Source: Planctomycetia bacterium
GTDB lineage: Bacteria; Planctomycetota; Planctomycetia; Pirellulales; UBA1268
Direction of reading: 5' to 3'
Length of the DNA: 64,000 nucleotides
NCBI GenBank assembly: GCA_014192425.1
Contig: BJHK01000002.1
Coordinates: 48,047 to 112,046, forward strand
Below, piece after piece: positions 1 through 13,425 of the stretch. The stretch's first letter is position 1. Each line of letters starts with the position of its first letter. The translations under genes and the position numbers were made by a program. The notes below the pieces were generated by a model. It saw only the letters and a program-made list of their open reading frames with translations, had not been told where the DNA came from and did not search any database.

Positions 1-86
1 CGGCCGGCGTGCGGGTTCTGGGCACGGTCGTCAACGGCGTTCAGGGGACCGGCTCGCAGCGCCGGTACGCGGCGGCCTCGGCCTGA
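1..86 (+). CDS. C-terminal tail of a probable polysaccharide-biosynthesis tyrosine kinase (CpsD/Wzc type), partial
   Basis: An open frame enters from the left edge (codons in phase with position 3) and stops at TGA 84-86. The residues read AGVRVLGTVVNGVQGTG, which resembles the end of the P-loop kinase domain of CpsD/CapB/Wzc autokinases, where a V-L-G-x-V-x-N-x-V strand precedes a short variable tail. The next gene is an EpsI-type exosortase-associated protein, and such kinases often sit in exosortase/EPS clusters. Only 27 codons are visible, so the call rests on one motif and the context. Confidence 0.4.
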   Translation, partial: AGVRVLGTVVNGVQGTGSQRRYAAASA

Positions 87-139
87 GCGAGCCGGTCACG
101 ACCGGCCGGCGGAATGACGCGGCCAGGGGGAAGTCGATC

Positions 140-2126
<1,987 letters not shown>

Positions 2127-2140
2127 ACTGAACATCCGCC

Positions 2141-3091
2141 ATGAGCACCGACCTGGGAACGAAGCGGATCACGGTCACGGGGGGAGCGGGGTTCCTCGGC
2201 GGCGCCGTCTGCGCGGCCCTGCGCCGCCGCGGCGTGCCCCCCGATCGGCTCTTCGTGCCGCGGCGCCGCGACTTCGACCTGACCCGCGAGGCCGACGTCG
2301 AACGGCTGTACGACGTCGCCCGCCCCGACGTCGTGATCCACCTCGCTGCCGAGGTTGGCGGGATCGGCGCCAACATGGCCCATCCCGGCCGGTTCTTCTA
2401 CGCCAACATGGCGATGGGCCTGCACCTCGTCGAGCACGCCCGGCGCCGTGGGATCGAAAAGTTCGTCCACACGGGCACTGTCTGCGCCTACCCCAAGCAC
2501 TGCCCGATCCCGTTCCGCGAGGAAGACATCTGGAACGGCTACCCGGAGGAGACGAACGCCCCCTACGGCGTCGCCAAGAAGGCGATTTTCGTGATGCTCG
2601 ACGGCTATCGGCGCGAGTACGGCCTCCAGAGCGCGGTGCTGCTGCCGGTGAACCTGTACGGCCCCGGCGACAACTTCGACCCGGCCTCGAGCCACGTCAT
2701 CCCGGCGCTGATCCGCAAGTGCGAAGAGGCCCGGCTGACGAACGCCCCGGAGATGGTCTGCTGGGGGACCGGCGTCGCCACCCGCGAGTTCCTCCACGTC
2801 GAGGACGCGGCCGAGGGCGTGATCCGGGCCGCCGAGATCATGGATGAACCGCTGCCGATCAACCTCGGCGGGGGCATGGAGATCGCGATTCGCGACCTGG
2901 TGGTGAAGATCGCGGCTGCCTGCGACTACCGCGGCCGCATCGCCTGGGACGCATCGAAGCCGGACGGCCAGCCACGCCGCGGCCTCGACATCTCGCGGGC
3001 CCGGTCGCTGCTCGGCTGGGAGCCGCGGCAGGATTTCGACGCCGGCCTGGCCGCGACCGTCCGCTGGTGGCGCGAGCACGGCGCCGGTTGA
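2141..3091 (+). CDS. fcl: GDP-L-fucose synthase (epimerase/reductase)
   Basis: A 316-residue extended SDR enzyme that epimerises and reduces the Gmd product to GDP-L-fucose with NADPH. The Rossmann motif [11 protein letters not shown] lies at about residues 14-24; [13 protein letters not shown] and [10 protein letters not shown] are typical of the Fcl/WcaG family; the catalytic Tyr-Lys pair is in APYGVAKKA. Length matches the family. It follows gmd by 14 bp. The pair supplies activated fucose for the exopolysaccharide implied by the upstream genes. Confidence 0.95.
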   Translation: MSTDLGTKRITVTGGAGFLGGAVCAALRRRGVPPDRLFVPRRRDFDLTREADVERLYDVARPDVVIHLAAEVGGIGANMAHPGRFFYANMAMGLHLVEHARRRGIEKFVHTGTVCAYPKHCPIPFREEDIWNGYPEETNAPYGVAKKAIFVMLDGYRREYGLQSAVLLPVNLYGPGDNFDPASSHVIPALIRKCEEARLTNAPEMVCWGTGVATREFLHVEDAAEGVIRAAEIMDEPLPINLGGGMEIAIRDLVVKIAAACDYRGRIAWDASKPDGQPRRGLDISRARSLLGWEPRQDFDAGLAATVRWWREHGAG

Positions 3092-3152
3092 AAGCCGGCG
3101 ACGCGGGCTGCACAATGCCGGCTTTTTCCCGCCCACTGTCACGAGGCTCTTC

Positions 3153-4568
3153 ATGACCGCCGCCGCGTCCCCGCTCCGCATCGAGACCGACAGCATGGGT
3201 GAGGTACGGGTGCCGGCCGACCGCTACTGGGGCGCCCAGACCGAGCGGTCGCGGGACAACTTCAAGATCGGGGTTGACCGCTTCCAGTGGGGCCGGGCCG
3301 TGAAGAAGGCGCTCGGCATCCTCAAGAAGGCGGCGGCCCTCGCCAACGGTGATCTCGGCCAGCTGCCCGCCGACCGGGTGAAGCTCATCGTCCAGGCCGC
3401 CGACGAGGTGATCGCCGGAAAGCTCGACGACCACTTCCCGCTCGTCGTCTTCCAGACCGGCAGCGGCACGCAGTCGAACATGAACGCCAACGAGGTGATC
3501 TCGAATCGGGCGATCGAGATCGCCGGCGGGGTGCTGGGCTCGAAGAAGCCGGTCCATCCCAACGACGACGTCAACCGTGGCCAGTCATCGAACGACACCT
3601 TCCCGACGGCGATGCACATCGCCGCCGTGGAGGTGATCCACGACCGGCTCCTGCCGGCGGTTCGCCAGCTCCGCGACGTGTTCGCGGACCTGGAGAAGCG
3701 GCACGCCGACCTCGTCAAGATCGGCCGCACCCACCTCCAGGACGCCACGCCGATCACGCTCGGTCAGGAGATCTCCAGCTGGCGGGCCCAGCTCGACGAT
3801 CGGATCGCGGGCATCGACCGCGCCCTCCCCGGCCTGTACCAACTGGCGATCGGGGGCACCGCCGTGGGCACGGGACTCAACGCCCATCCGCGGTTCGGCG
3901 ACGTCGCCGCCTCCCACATCGCCCGGGAGACGGGGCATCCCTTCGTCTCCGCCCCCAACAAGTTCGCGGCCCTGGCGGCCCACGACGCCCTCGTCGAGGT
4001 CAGTGCCGCCGAACGCGGCCTGGCGATGGCCCTCCTCAAAATCGCCAACGACATCCGCTGGCTGGCCTCGGGGCCGCGGTGCGGCATCGGCGAGATCACG
4101 ATCCCGGAGAACGAGCCGGGGAGCTCGATCATGCCGGGCAAGGTCAACCCGACGCAGTGCGAGGCGATGACGATGGTCTGCGCCCAGGTCTTCGGCAACG
4201 ACGCCGCCGTCGCCTTCTCGGGCTCCCAGGGCAACTTCCAGCTCAACGTCTACAAGCCGGTGATGATCCACAACGTCCTCGAGTCGGCCGACCTGATTGC
4301 CGACGCCTGCGACTCGATGCGGATCCACTGCGCCTCTGGCATCGAGCCGAACATCGCCCGCATCCGTCACCACCTCGACGACTCGCTGATGCTGGTCACC
4401 GCGCTCAACACGCACATCGGCTACGAGCAGGCGGCGAAGATCGCCAAGAAGGCCCACCAGGAGGGGACGAGCCTGAAGGCGGCGGCCGTGGCCCTCGGCC
4501 TCGTGACGCCCGAGCAATACGACGCCTGGGTGGTGCCCGTGGAGATGACGCGGCCGCTGGCCAAGTGA
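3153..4568 (+). CDS. fumC: Class II fumarate hydratase
   Basis: A 471-residue cytoplasmic homotetrameric enzyme interconverting fumarate and malate in the TCA cycle. The superfamily signature [16 protein letters not shown] (about residues 324-339) carries the flexible SS loop with the catalytic serine; [13 protein letters not shown] and [10 protein letters not shown] are the other two conserved blocks of class II fumarases. These distinguish it from argininosuccinate lyase and adenylosuccinate lyase, though aspartase is a close relative. Full length. It is preceded by about 60 bp and is probably transcribed on its own. Confidence 0.96.
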   Translation: MTAAASPLRIETDSMGEVRVPADRYWGAQTERSRDNFKIGVDRFQWGRAVKKALGILKKAAALANGDLGQLPADRVKLIVQAADEVIAGKLDDHFPLVVFQTGSGTQSNMNANEVISNRAIEIAGGVLGSKKPVHPNDDVNRGQSSNDTFPTAMHIAAVEVIHDRLLPAVRQLRDVFADLEKRHADLVKIGRTHLQDATPITLGQEISSWRAQLDDRIAGIDRALPGLYQLAIGGTAVGTGLNAHPRFGDVAASHIARETGHPFVSAPNKFAALAAHDALVEVSAAERGLAMALLKIANDIRWLASGPRCGIGEITIPENEPGSSIMPGKVNPTQCEAMTMVCAQVFGNDAAVAFSGSQGNFQLNVYKPVMIHNVLESADLIADACDSMRIHCASGIEPNIARIRHHLDDSLMLVTALNTHIGYEQAAKIAKKAHQEGTSLKAAAVALGLVTPEQYDAWVVPVEMTRPLAK

Positions 4569-4679
4569 ACGAGGCGGCCCGGCGGCCCGGGGCCCGGCCG
4601 GCTGCATCCGGCTGGGCGGTCGCCGCGAAGACGACTATCGTCTTTCACCGCAAGCAACGGATCACCGGAGAGTCACCCG

Positions 4680-5768
4680 ATGCGCAGGCTGCTGACCGCT
4701 CTCGCGACCACGATCGCCGTGGCCGCGACGGCACCAGTCGGGGCGGAGGGGCCGCTGGTGAAACTCGGCGACCCGGTCCCGCGCGACGTCCGCGACATCT
4801 ACGACGCCGGCCTGCGGCACCTGCTCAAGAAGCAGGATGCCTCGGGCGCCTGGCAGAGCCAGCATGGCGCGCCCGCCCCGACGGCCATGGCCCTGATGGT
4901 GCTCCTCGCCAGCGGGGAGGACCCGAACTTCGGTCCTTATCGCGGGCCGATCCGCCGGGCGATCCGCTCCCTGATCAACGTCCAGGACGGCACCGTCGGG
5001 TACATCGGCGGCGAGGGGGGCCGCCCCAGCATGTACCATCACGGCTTCGCCATGCTCGGCCTCGCCGAGGCGTACGGCGTCGTCGACGACCGTGGCCTGT
5101 GGACCGAGCCGGGAGCACAGGGAGGCAAGGGGCAGGGACGGACGATCGGCCAGGCCCTGGAACTCGCCGTCCGCGCCGCCGTCACGGCCAACAAGCAGAA
5201 CCCCACGGGCGGCTGGCATTACGGCCCGGAGATGCCCTCCGCCGACACCTCAGTCAGCGGCGCGGTGCTCATGGGACTCCTTGCGGCCCGCAACTCTGGG
5301 ATCGAGGTGCCCGACGAGACCATCGACCGGGCGATCAGGTACTACGTCGGCATGACAGGCGGCAACGGCAACGTCGGCTACTCGGGCGGGCCCGGAAGCG
5401 GCACCGACGCGACGACATCGATCGGCGTGCTCGTGTTCTCGATCGCCCGCCGGCAGTCTCTCCCCCAGTACAAGCAGGCCGTCACGTATCTGCAGCAGAC
5501 GAGCGTTGGCACGGCGGCTGCGGTCAATCCGATGATGCGCGGCCGGGGCAACGGCTCCTCGTACGAGCACTACTACCGGGCCCAGGCCCTCTTCCAGTGC
5601 AACGTGCAGGCGTGGGAGAAGTGGAACAACGGCTTCGTGAAGACGCTCAAGGCGGTGCAGGCCAAGGACGGCAGTTTCAGCATGTCATACGGCCCGGAGG
5701 TGGACACGCCGCTGACGCTGCTGGCGTTGGCGGTGAATTTCAAGTTCCTGCCGGTCTACGAGCGCTGA
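4680..5768 (+). CDS. Secreted prenyltransferase/squalene-oxidase-repeat protein
   Basis: A 362-residue protein with a Sec signal peptide (MRRLLTALATTIAVAATAPVGA). The mature part resembles an alpha-toroid made of squalene-cyclase/prenyltransferase-like repeats: HLLKKQDASGAW, LINVQDGTVGYIGG, NKQNPTGGWHYGPE, VQAKDGSFSMSYGPE. Such proteins are numerous in planctomycetes and usually lack the DxDD catalytic motif of squalene-hopene cyclase; I do not see DxDD here, so an enzymatic role is not supported. An SD-like GGAGAG lies upstream of ATG 4680. The substrate or partner is unknown. Confidence 0.75.
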   Translation: MRRLLTALATTIAVAATAPVGAEGPLVKLGDPVPRDVRDIYDAGLRHLLKKQDASGAWQSQHGAPAPTAMALMVLLASGEDPNFGPYRGPIRRAIRSLINVQDGTVGYIGGEGGRPSMYHHGFAMLGLAEAYGVVDDRGLWTEPGAQGGKGQGRTIGQALELAVRAAVTANKQNPTGGWHYGPEMPSADTSVSGAVLMGLLAARNSGIEVPDETIDRAIRYYVGMTGGNGNVGYSGGPGSGTDATTSIGVLVFSIARRQSLPQYKQAVTYLQQTSVGTAAAVNPMMRGRGNGSSYEHYYRAQALFQCNVQAWEKWNNGFVKTLKAVQAKDGSFSMSYGPEVDTPLTLLALAVNFKFLPVYER

Positions 5769-5939
5769 CGGCCGCCGCGTCGGTTCGGCCCACGGCAACG
5801 AGCCGGCCGGAAACATGCTCGTCACCGGCGGACTTTGCCGGCACATGCTCCAGCGGCGTGGTGCGTCCTACGGTGCAGGCAAAGTGCACCGGCTCCTGCG
5901 CGTGTCTCCGACCGGCTCGGTCACCACCACCGCCGGGCC

Positions 5940-6166
5940 AAGGCTGTCGGGGCCAACGCCGTGAGCGCTGACCGAAAGCGGCAACGCCCGGCCGGAAGCC
6001 GGGCGCCGCCCGCCCGGGGAACCCTCGGCGTTCCCCGCGGCGGGCAAGGCTGTCGGGGCCAGCGCCGTGAGCGCTGACCGAAAGCGGCAACGCCCGGCCG
6101 GAAGCCGGGCGCCGCCCGCCCGGGGAACCCTTGGCGTTCCCCGCGGCGGGCAAGGCTGTCGGGGCC
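5940..6166. repeat. 106-bp tandem repeat, two full copies plus a partial third
   Basis: Copy 1 spans 5940-6045, copy 2 spans 6046-6151, and a third begins at 6152 and runs about 15 bp. The two full copies differ at only two positions that I can see (AACGCC/AGCGCC, and CTCGG/TTGGC in the loop). Each unit contains two strong hairpins: GCCCGGC-CGGAA-GCCGGGC and GGGGAAC-loop-GTTCCCC. The structure suggests a folded RNA or a palindromic repeat family rather than coding DNA. Confidence 0.85.
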
Positions 6167-6184
6167 ATGGATGGCCCGACAGCC
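6154..6184. terminator. Palindrome at the glnB 3' end, possible bidirectional terminator
   Basis: GGCTGTCGGGGCCAT is followed after GG by ATGGCCCGACAGCC, giving a near-perfect 14-15 bp stem with a 2-base loop and one bulge. It lies 6 bp past the glnB stop codon (minus strand) and at the end of the tandem repeat. There is no clear T-run on the minus-strand side, so it may be a structural or REP-like palindrome rather than a classic intrinsic terminator. Confidence 0.5.
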
Positions 6185-6190
6185 GTAAAA

Positions 6191-8172
<1,982 letters not shown>

Positions 8173-8426
8173 CGGACGCCCCGAGGCTCGCCGATCGTCA
8201 GCGGCACGGGGTACTGTCGGGACACGCGCGTCCCGCAACCCCGAAATCGCCGCGCTCCTGCGTCGGCCGCCTACCCACGCCTGTCACATCGAGTATGCAG
8301 GTGCGGGGCGGCGGGGGCAAGCGGCCGCCGTGCTACCGCCGGCAGGAGCCTCTGGTACATTTTCCGTCGTCCGCCGACACGCGTGCCGGCGAACCACGAT
8401 CCGCACCGACCCTGCGAGCGCCCTCC

Positions 8427-10625
8427 ATGGCCATCGACACGTACGCCCTGTGCCCCGGCGGCACCGGCAAGAAGATCAAGTTCTGCTGCGCGGATCTCGT
8501 CGGTGATCTCGACCGGATCGACCGGCTCATCGACGGGGACCAGATCTCCGCCGCGCTCGCCGAGGTGACGAAGCTGGAGGAGAAGCACCCGCGCCGCGCC
8601 TGCCTGATGGCGGTGCGGACGAAGCTCGAACTCGGCTCCAAGCGGCTGGCGGAAGCTGCCGCGGCGAGCCGGCGGTTCGTCGAGGCTTTCCCCGACAATC
8701 CACTGGCCCTCGGGCAGTCGGCGGTGACCGAGGCCGTGGCCGGCAGGCTGCACGAGGCGGCGGCCCTGTTCGACGGTGCGCGGGAACGGATGTGCGCGGT
8801 CGCGGCAGGGGAGGGGGGCGCCGTGGAAATGTCCCCGGAGTTCCTCCGCATCGCAGCCACGCTCGTTCAGGCGGCGGCCCAGGCGGGCCACGTCGGCTTC
8901 GCGCAGGGGATCGTCGAGTGGCTGCAGGAAGAAAATCTCGGCAGCGTCGAGGAACGGCGGATGCTCGCCGCGATCGTCGGCTCGTCGGGCGTGCCGGCGG
9001 CGCTGCGGCCCCGGGTGCGGCTCATGGATGCCCCGGCGGACTTCGGCGCACGCCAGTCGTTCGAGGTCGCGGTCGGCGACGCGCGGCAGTGGCGGCTGGA
9101 GCGGGCGCTGGCCGGCTTCCGGGCCCTGGAAAAAGCGGCCGCCTCGAACCGCGCCCTGCAGACGAACATCGCGCTCGTGTGCGAGATGCTGGCCCGGCCC
9201 ATCGCCGCCTCGGAGGCCTGGCTGGCGGTCGCGCGACTGTCCGACGTCTCCCGCGACGACGCGATCGAGGCGACGGCCCGGGCGATCGCGCTGGAGTCGG
9301 AGGCCGATCCGGACCGCTCGCCGCGGGTGCTCTTCAGGACGAGCGTCGGGACGCTCGCTGTTCCGCCGGGGGAGGAGGGGGCCGCGGCGATCGACCTGCT
9401 CGAGGACCGCATCCGCCACGACCCGCGGTGCGAGCCGACGGGCTTCGATCGAACGGCCTGGGTGTCGCGCGGGGCGGTGCCGCCACGGTCGGTGTGGCGG
9501 ATCTACGACGGCCCGGTGACGGGCACGGGCGGACCGGTCCGCGTGCTCGCGTCGCTCTTGATCTTCGGCCGGCAGACGGACCGGGAACCGGAGGCGATCC
9601 TGCAGGGCTTCGCCCCCGACGTGGCCGCCGCCGAGGGGACGGCCGCCGGCATGCTCGGCTGCGCGTTCGTGGCCGAGGCGACCGGCGACGACGCCGACCT
9701 GCCGGCGACGACGCCGACCAACTGGCTGCTTGGCTCGCAGTTCCGCCCGCCGGCGGTCGATCCGGCGGCGGATGCCTCCGCCTTCGACACGGCGATGGAG
9801 GTGGTCCGGCGGGCCGTGGCGGAGCGACTCGTCGCCGCCTGGCCCGATGCGGCGCTGCCGGAGCTGCTCGGCAAGACGCCGCGCGAGGCGGTCAAGGATC
9901 CGGAAGGCGCCCGCCGGGTCGAGGCGATCATCAGCGTCGGCGAGGCCACGGCCGGCAGGCAGGCCATCGCCGAGGCATGGACGGCCATCCGCGGCCGCGT
10001 CGGGCTCGCCATCCCGGCCACGATCGTCTCAACGCGGCCGCTGCAGGAGGTGCCGCCGCTCCGCTGGCAGCGGCTCGACATGCAGGCCCTCGGCCACGAC
10101 GAGCTGCGCGACCTGTTCATCGTCGCGGTCGATGCCGGATTCGTCCGCGCGGCGGAGCTCGGCGCCGAGGCGCTGCTGGCCCGGCCCGACGCGGTCCCAG
10201 AGGAACGATGGGAGGCGCTGAGCGTCCTCGAGGAGCGGGCCGAGAACACCGTGCGCAAGCTCGAGCTCCTCGAGAAGCTCCGCGCGGTGGGGCGGATGCT
10301 CAAGGTCAACGGCGGCATGCTCGACGTGGCGGAGCTCCGCATCCGGCTGCAACGCGGCGAGCAGCCCGATGTGATTCGCCTTCTCGACCGGCTGCGGCGC
10401 GAGCACGGTCGCGACCCGCAGGTGATGCAGGCCCTCGCCGAGGCCTTGATGGAGGCGGGCATCGATCTCGGCGCCCTGTCGACGCAGGTCGGCGCGGGGA
10501 TGCCACCGGCCGCGGCGGTCATGCCGGGAGCCCCTGCCGCGGCGGCGTCCGGAAAGATCTGGACGCCGGGGGGCGAGCAGCCCGGATCGGGGGGCGAGAA
10601 GAAGGCCATCTGGACGCCGGGCTGA
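8427..10625 (+). CDS. SEC-C-motif protein with helical-repeat body
   Basis: A 732-residue cytoplasmic protein. The N-terminus (YALCPGGTGKKIKFCCADL) is a SEC-C-like zinc motif (C-P-x8-F-C-C), as at the end of SecA. The rest is alpha-helical and TPR-like (for example LRIRLQRGEQPDVIRLLDRLRREHGRDPQVMQALAEAL). The C-terminus carries two copies of an IWTPG peptide (KIWTPGGE and KAIWTPG) separated by a Gly/Ser linker, the second being the exact end of the protein. ATG 8427 is chosen because the SEC-C motif begins there; the frame is open 44 codons further up without a good ribosome site. Function unknown. Confidence 0.7.
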   Translation: MAIDTYALCPGGTGKKIKFCCADLVGDLDRIDRLIDGDQISAALAEVTKLEEKHPRRACLMAVRTKLELGSKRLAEAAAASRRFVEAFPDNPLALGQSAVTEAVAGRLHEAAALFDGARERMCAVAAGEGGAVEMSPEFLRIAATLVQAAAQAGHVGFAQGIVEWLQEENLGSVEERRMLAAIVGSSGVPAALRPRVRLMDAPADFGARQSFEVAVGDARQWRLERALAGFRALEKAAASNRALQTNIALVCEMLARPIAASEAWLAVARLSDVSRDDAIEATARAIALESEADPDRSPRVLFRTSVGTLAVPPGEEGAAAIDLLEDRIRHDPRCEPTGFDRTAWVSRGAVPPRSVWRIYDGPVTGTGGPVRVLASLLIFGRQTDREPEAILQGFAPDVAAAEGTAAGMLGCAFVAEATGDDADLPATTPTNWLLGSQFRPPAVDPAADASAFDTAMEVVRRAVAERLVAAWPDAALPELLGKTPREAVKDPEGARRVEAIISVGEATAGRQAIAEAWTAIRGRVGLAIPATIVSTRPLQEVPPLRWQRLDMQALGHDELRDLFIVAVDAGFVRAAELGAEALLARPDAVPEERWEALSVLEERAENTVRKLELLEKLRAVGRMLKVNGGMLDVAELRIRLQRGEQPDVIRLLDRLRREHGRDPQVMQALAEALMEAGIDLGALSTQVGAGMPPAAAVMPGAPAAAASGKIWTPGGEQPGSGGEKKAIWTPG

Positions 10626-10657
10626 GCCACGGCGTTCATTCCGGGAGACGTGGCCGC

Positions 10658-11830
10658 ATGTCCGGGGCATCCGCGTTCGACCTGCAGGCGATGCGCCGGG
10701 CCCTCGAACTGGCCGAACGCGGCGCGGGATACGTCGAGCCGAACCCGATGGTGGGTGCGGTCGTCGCCCGCGACGGCACGATCATCGGCGCGGGCTGGCA
10801 CGAGCGGTTCGGCGGTCCGCATGCCGAGGTCGCCGCGCTCGCCGCCGCCGGCGCGGCCGCCCGTGGCGCCACGCTCTACGTGACCCTCGAGCCCTGCTGC
10901 CACCAGGGCAAGACGCCCCCCTGCACGACGGCGATCATCGCCGCCGGCATCGCCCGCGTCGTGGTGGCGGCGGCGGATCCGTTTCCGGCGGTCGCCGGCG
11001 GCGGGCTGGCGGCATTGCGCGGGGCGGGCATCACGGTGGAGACCGGCCTGCTCGGCGCGGAGGCCCGCCGCCTCACCGCTCCCTACCGGACGCTCGTCGA
11101 GCAGGGCCGGCCGTGGGTCATCGCCAAGTGGGCGATGAGCCTCGACGGCCGGCTCGCCGGCGCCGATCCGGCCGACCGCTGGATCTCGTCGCCGGCCTCG
11201 CGGGGCATCGTCCATGCCCTGCGCGGCCGCGTCGATGCGATCGCCGTCGGCATCGGGACGGCGCTCGCCGATGATCCGCTGCTGACGCCGCGTCCCGCCG
11301 GACCGCGGCAGCCGCTGCGGATCGTGCTCGACAGCCAGTGCCGCCTGCCGCTCGCCTCGCGCCTCGTGCGCACGAGCCACGAGTCGCCGGTCCTCGTGGC
11401 CGCCGCTCCCAGCGCGCCGCCGGAGCGGATCGCGGCCCTGCGGGCAGCCGGCTGCGAGGTCTGGCAGGCCGGCGGCCTGCCGTCCGGGGGGGATCCGCAC
11501 CAGGACGCGCTGGAGCGGCTCCGGGAACTGCTCCAGGAACTCGGCCGCCGCCGGCTCACGAACCTGCTCGTCGAGGGGGGCGCGGGGGTGTTTCGCAGCC
11601 TGTTCGCCAGCGGCATGACCGACGAGGTGCTGGCCTTCGTGGCCCCGCGGATCCTCGGTGACGCTGCAGCCGCCGGCGTCGTCATGCCCCCGGTTCCGGA
11701 GATCGAGATCGAGGAGGTGGCGCATCCCGGGGGGGACATCCTCCTGCGCGGCCTCCTGCGGGGCCTCCTGCGGGGCGTTGTCCGGCGGGTCGGCCCCGGC
11801 GCCGCCCACACTTTGGATTCCGGCCCGTGA
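10658..11830 (+). CDS. ribD: Bifunctional riboflavin biosynthesis deaminase/reductase
   Basis: A 390-residue enzyme for two steps of riboflavin synthesis: deamination of the pyrimidinone intermediate and NADPH-dependent reduction of its ribosyl side chain. The N-terminal CMP/dCMP-deaminase-type domain has the zinc signature HAEVAAL and PCCHQGKTPPC; the C-terminal RibD reductase domain has AKWAMSLDGRLA, WISSPASR, GIGTALADDPLLT and LLVEGGAG. The last 25 or so residues contain an RGLLRGLLRG duplication and look lineage-specific. No other rib gene is nearby. ATG 10658 lies 33 bp after the SEC-C gene, so the two may be co-transcribed. Confidence 0.93.
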   Translation: MSGASAFDLQAMRRALELAERGAGYVEPNPMVGAVVARDGTIIGAGWHERFGGPHAEVAALAAAGAAARGATLYVTLEPCCHQGKTPPCTTAIIAAGIARVVVAAADPFPAVAGGGLAALRGAGITVETGLLGAEARRLTAPYRTLVEQGRPWVIAKWAMSLDGRLAGADPADRWISSPASRGIVHALRGRVDAIAVGIGTALADDPLLTPRPAGPRQPLRIVLDSQCRLPLASRLVRTSHESPVLVAAAPSAPPERIAALRAAGCEVWQAGGLPSGGDPHQDALERLRELLQELGRRRLTNLLVEGGAGVFRSLFASGMTDEVLAFVAPRILGDAAAAGVVMPPVPEIEIEEVAHPGGDILLRGLLRGLLRGVVRRVGPGAAHTLDSGP

Positions 11831-12002
11831 GCCGGACCGCCGGCGGTCTTCAGACCGGGGTAGCGAACCGGGCCTGTTTCGCGGAAATCCATCCTCCTCT
11901 TGCATTTCGGCCGGCTGGAAACGACATTCAAGGGCTTCCGGTTTCGGGCCCCGACCTGACGATCCGGTCGGCCCGGCCGCGTCGATTGCAAGGAATTTTG
12001 CC

Positions 12003-12380
12003 ATGCGCACGAAGAGTGTCGTCCCCCGGCTGCGAGCCAAGAAGCGTCTGTTCAAGCGGGTGAAGGGGTCCGTCGGCGGCCGCCGCCGGCTGCTGCGCAC
12101 GGCCAAGGAATCGATCATCCGCGCGGGCGTCTACGCCCGGCGCGACCGGCGCCGCAAGAAGCGCGACTTCCGACGCCTGTGGATCGTGCGGATCAACGCC
12201 GCCGTCCGCGAGCGCGGCATGCGATACAGCCAATTGATCGCCGGCCTGGAGAAGATTGGCTGCGAGCTCGACCGGCGGACGCTGGCCGAGATGGCGGTGG
12301 TCGATCCGACCGGGTTCGACACGGTCGTCGCGGCCGTACGCCAGGCGCTCGGCCTGCCGGAGCCGGCCGCGGTCGCATGA
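12003..12380 (+). CDS. rplT: 50S ribosomal protein L20
   Basis: A 125-residue 23S rRNA-binding protein needed early in large-subunit assembly. The sequence follows the L20 pattern throughout: [44 protein letters not shown], then a C-terminal domain with [33 protein letters not shown] precedes ATG 12003. In most bacteria L20 follows infC and rpmI; here the gene before it is ribD and the 170-bp leader has no room for L35. The leader may carry L20 autoregulatory structure but I cannot identify it. pheS follows immediately. Confidence 0.96.
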   Translation: MRTKSVVPRLRAKKRLFKRVKGSVGGRRRLLRTAKESIIRAGVYARRDRRRKKRDFRRLWIVRINAAVRERGMRYSQLIAGLEKIGCELDRRTLAEMAVVDPTGFDTVVAAVRQALGLPEPAAVA

Positions 12381-12384
12381 CGCC

Positions 12385-13401
12385 GTGACAGCCGTGTCGC
12401 TCGACTCGTTCCGGGAAGAGCTGGAGCGGTTCCACGCCGCCGCCGTGGAGGCGCTCGCAGCGGCCGCCAGCGCGGATGCGGTCGAGGCGGCACGCGTCGA
12501 GTTCGTCGGCGCTCGCAGCGGCCGCCTCAAGGCGATCCAAAAGCTGCTCGGCGGCATCGCCGGACCCGACAAGCCCGCCGCCGGTCGGCTGTTCAACGAC
12601 GCCAAGACGGCGGTCACCGACCTGCTCGCCGCCGCGCAGGCGCGACGGGCCGGCGCGGCCGCCGACTCCCGGCCCGCGATCGACGTCACACTGCCGGGCG
12701 ACCCGCTGCCGCTCGGCCACCTGCATCCGATCACGCAGACCATCCGCCGCGTCCAGGAGATCATGGGCCGGCTCGGCTTCGAGAGCGTGGATGGCCCCGA
12801 GGTCGAGGACCAGTGGCACAACTTCGAGGCCCTGGCGATCGGCGCCGCGCATCCGGCCCGCGACCCGCTCGACAACTTCTACCTCGCCGTCGCCCGGGCC
12901 GCGGACCCGCTCCTGCTGCGCTCGCAGACGAGCACCGTGCAGATCCGGACGATGGAGTCGCGTGAGCCGCCGCTGCGGATCGTGTCGCTGGGCCGCGTCT
13001 ACCGCCCCGACACCGCCGACGCCACGCACTACCCGATGTTCCACCAGGTCGAGGGCCTGCTCATCGAGCCCGGCACGACGATGGCCCACCTCAAGAGCGT
13101 GCTCCGGCTCTTCGCCTCGAGCTTTCTCGGCGGCGACGTCCACGTCCGCTTCCGCCCCTCGTTCTTCCCCTTCACCGAGCCCAGCGTGGAGGTGGACATG
13201 GAGTGGGGCGGCCGCTGGATCGAGATGGGAGGCGCCGGCATGGTCGATCCGGCCGTGCTGGAGGCGGTCGGCTACGACCCCGACACGGTCTCGGGCTTCG
13301 CCTTCGGCCTCGGCGTCGAGCGGATCGCGGCCCGGCGCTACGGCGTCGCCGACATCCGCGACTTCTACCGCAACGACGTCCGCTTCCTGCGCCAGTTCTG
13401 A
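12385..13401 (+). CDS. pheS: Phenylalanyl-tRNA synthetase alpha subunit
   Basis: A 338-residue catalytic subunit of the (alpha-beta)2 class II synthetase. Class II motif 2 region [28 protein letters not shown] and motif 3 region [18 protein letters not shown] are clear, with the [17 protein letters not shown] block between. The N-terminal coiled coil is shortened (about 90 residues). GTG 12385 begins 4 bp after the rplT stop; GTG 12394 is an alternative. Co-transcribed with rplT and pheT. Confidence 0.94.
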   Translation: MTAVSLDSFREELERFHAAAVEALAAAASADAVEAARVEFVGARSGRLKAIQKLLGGIAGPDKPAAGRLFNDAKTAVTDLLAAAQARRAGAAADSRPAIDVTLPGDPLPLGHLHPITQTIRRVQEIMGRLGFESVDGPEVEDQWHNFEALAIGAAHPARDPLDNFYLAVARAADPLLLRSQTSTVQIRTMESREPPLRIVSLGRVYRPDTADATHYPMFHQVEGLLIEPGTTMAHLKSVLRLFASSFLGGDVHVRFRPSFFPFTEPSVEVDMEWGGRWIEMGGAGMVDPAVLEAVGYDPDTVSGFAFGLGVERIAARRYGVADIRDFYRNDVRFLRQF

Positions 13402-13425
13402 CCTGCGCCCCACCCGCCGCGTCCC

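Larger units (their letters stand above)
5769..6190. other. Gene-free interval with tandem and inverted repeats
   Basis: About 420 bp between the convergent ends of the repeat-protein gene and glnB. Reading frames here are short and repeat-driven, and I see no gene. The right half is the 106-bp tandem repeat and the palindrome next to the glnB stop, both listed separately. The left half (5769-5939) holds short direct repeats such as GCCGGC and ACATGCTC but nothing recognisable. Confidence 0.7.

Noticed and set aside
4079..5971. A 630-codon plus-strand frame over fumC and the repeat-protein gene
   Set aside because: Arg/Pro/Gly-rich composition typical of a shadow in GC-rich DNA; it covers two genes with clear homology.
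5940..6166. Possible CRISPR array from the 106-bp repeat
   Set aside because: Only two long units, no spacer-repeat alternation, no cas genes.
8792..11830. A 1012-codon frame as a SEC-C/RibD fusion
   Set aside because: Its first 620 codons are a shadow frame; RibD begins at 10658 with its own start.
9503..12118. An 871-codon minus-strand frame opposite SEC-C and ribD genes
   Set aside because: Low-complexity Arg/Ser/Pro content and no motif; the plus-strand genes are clear.
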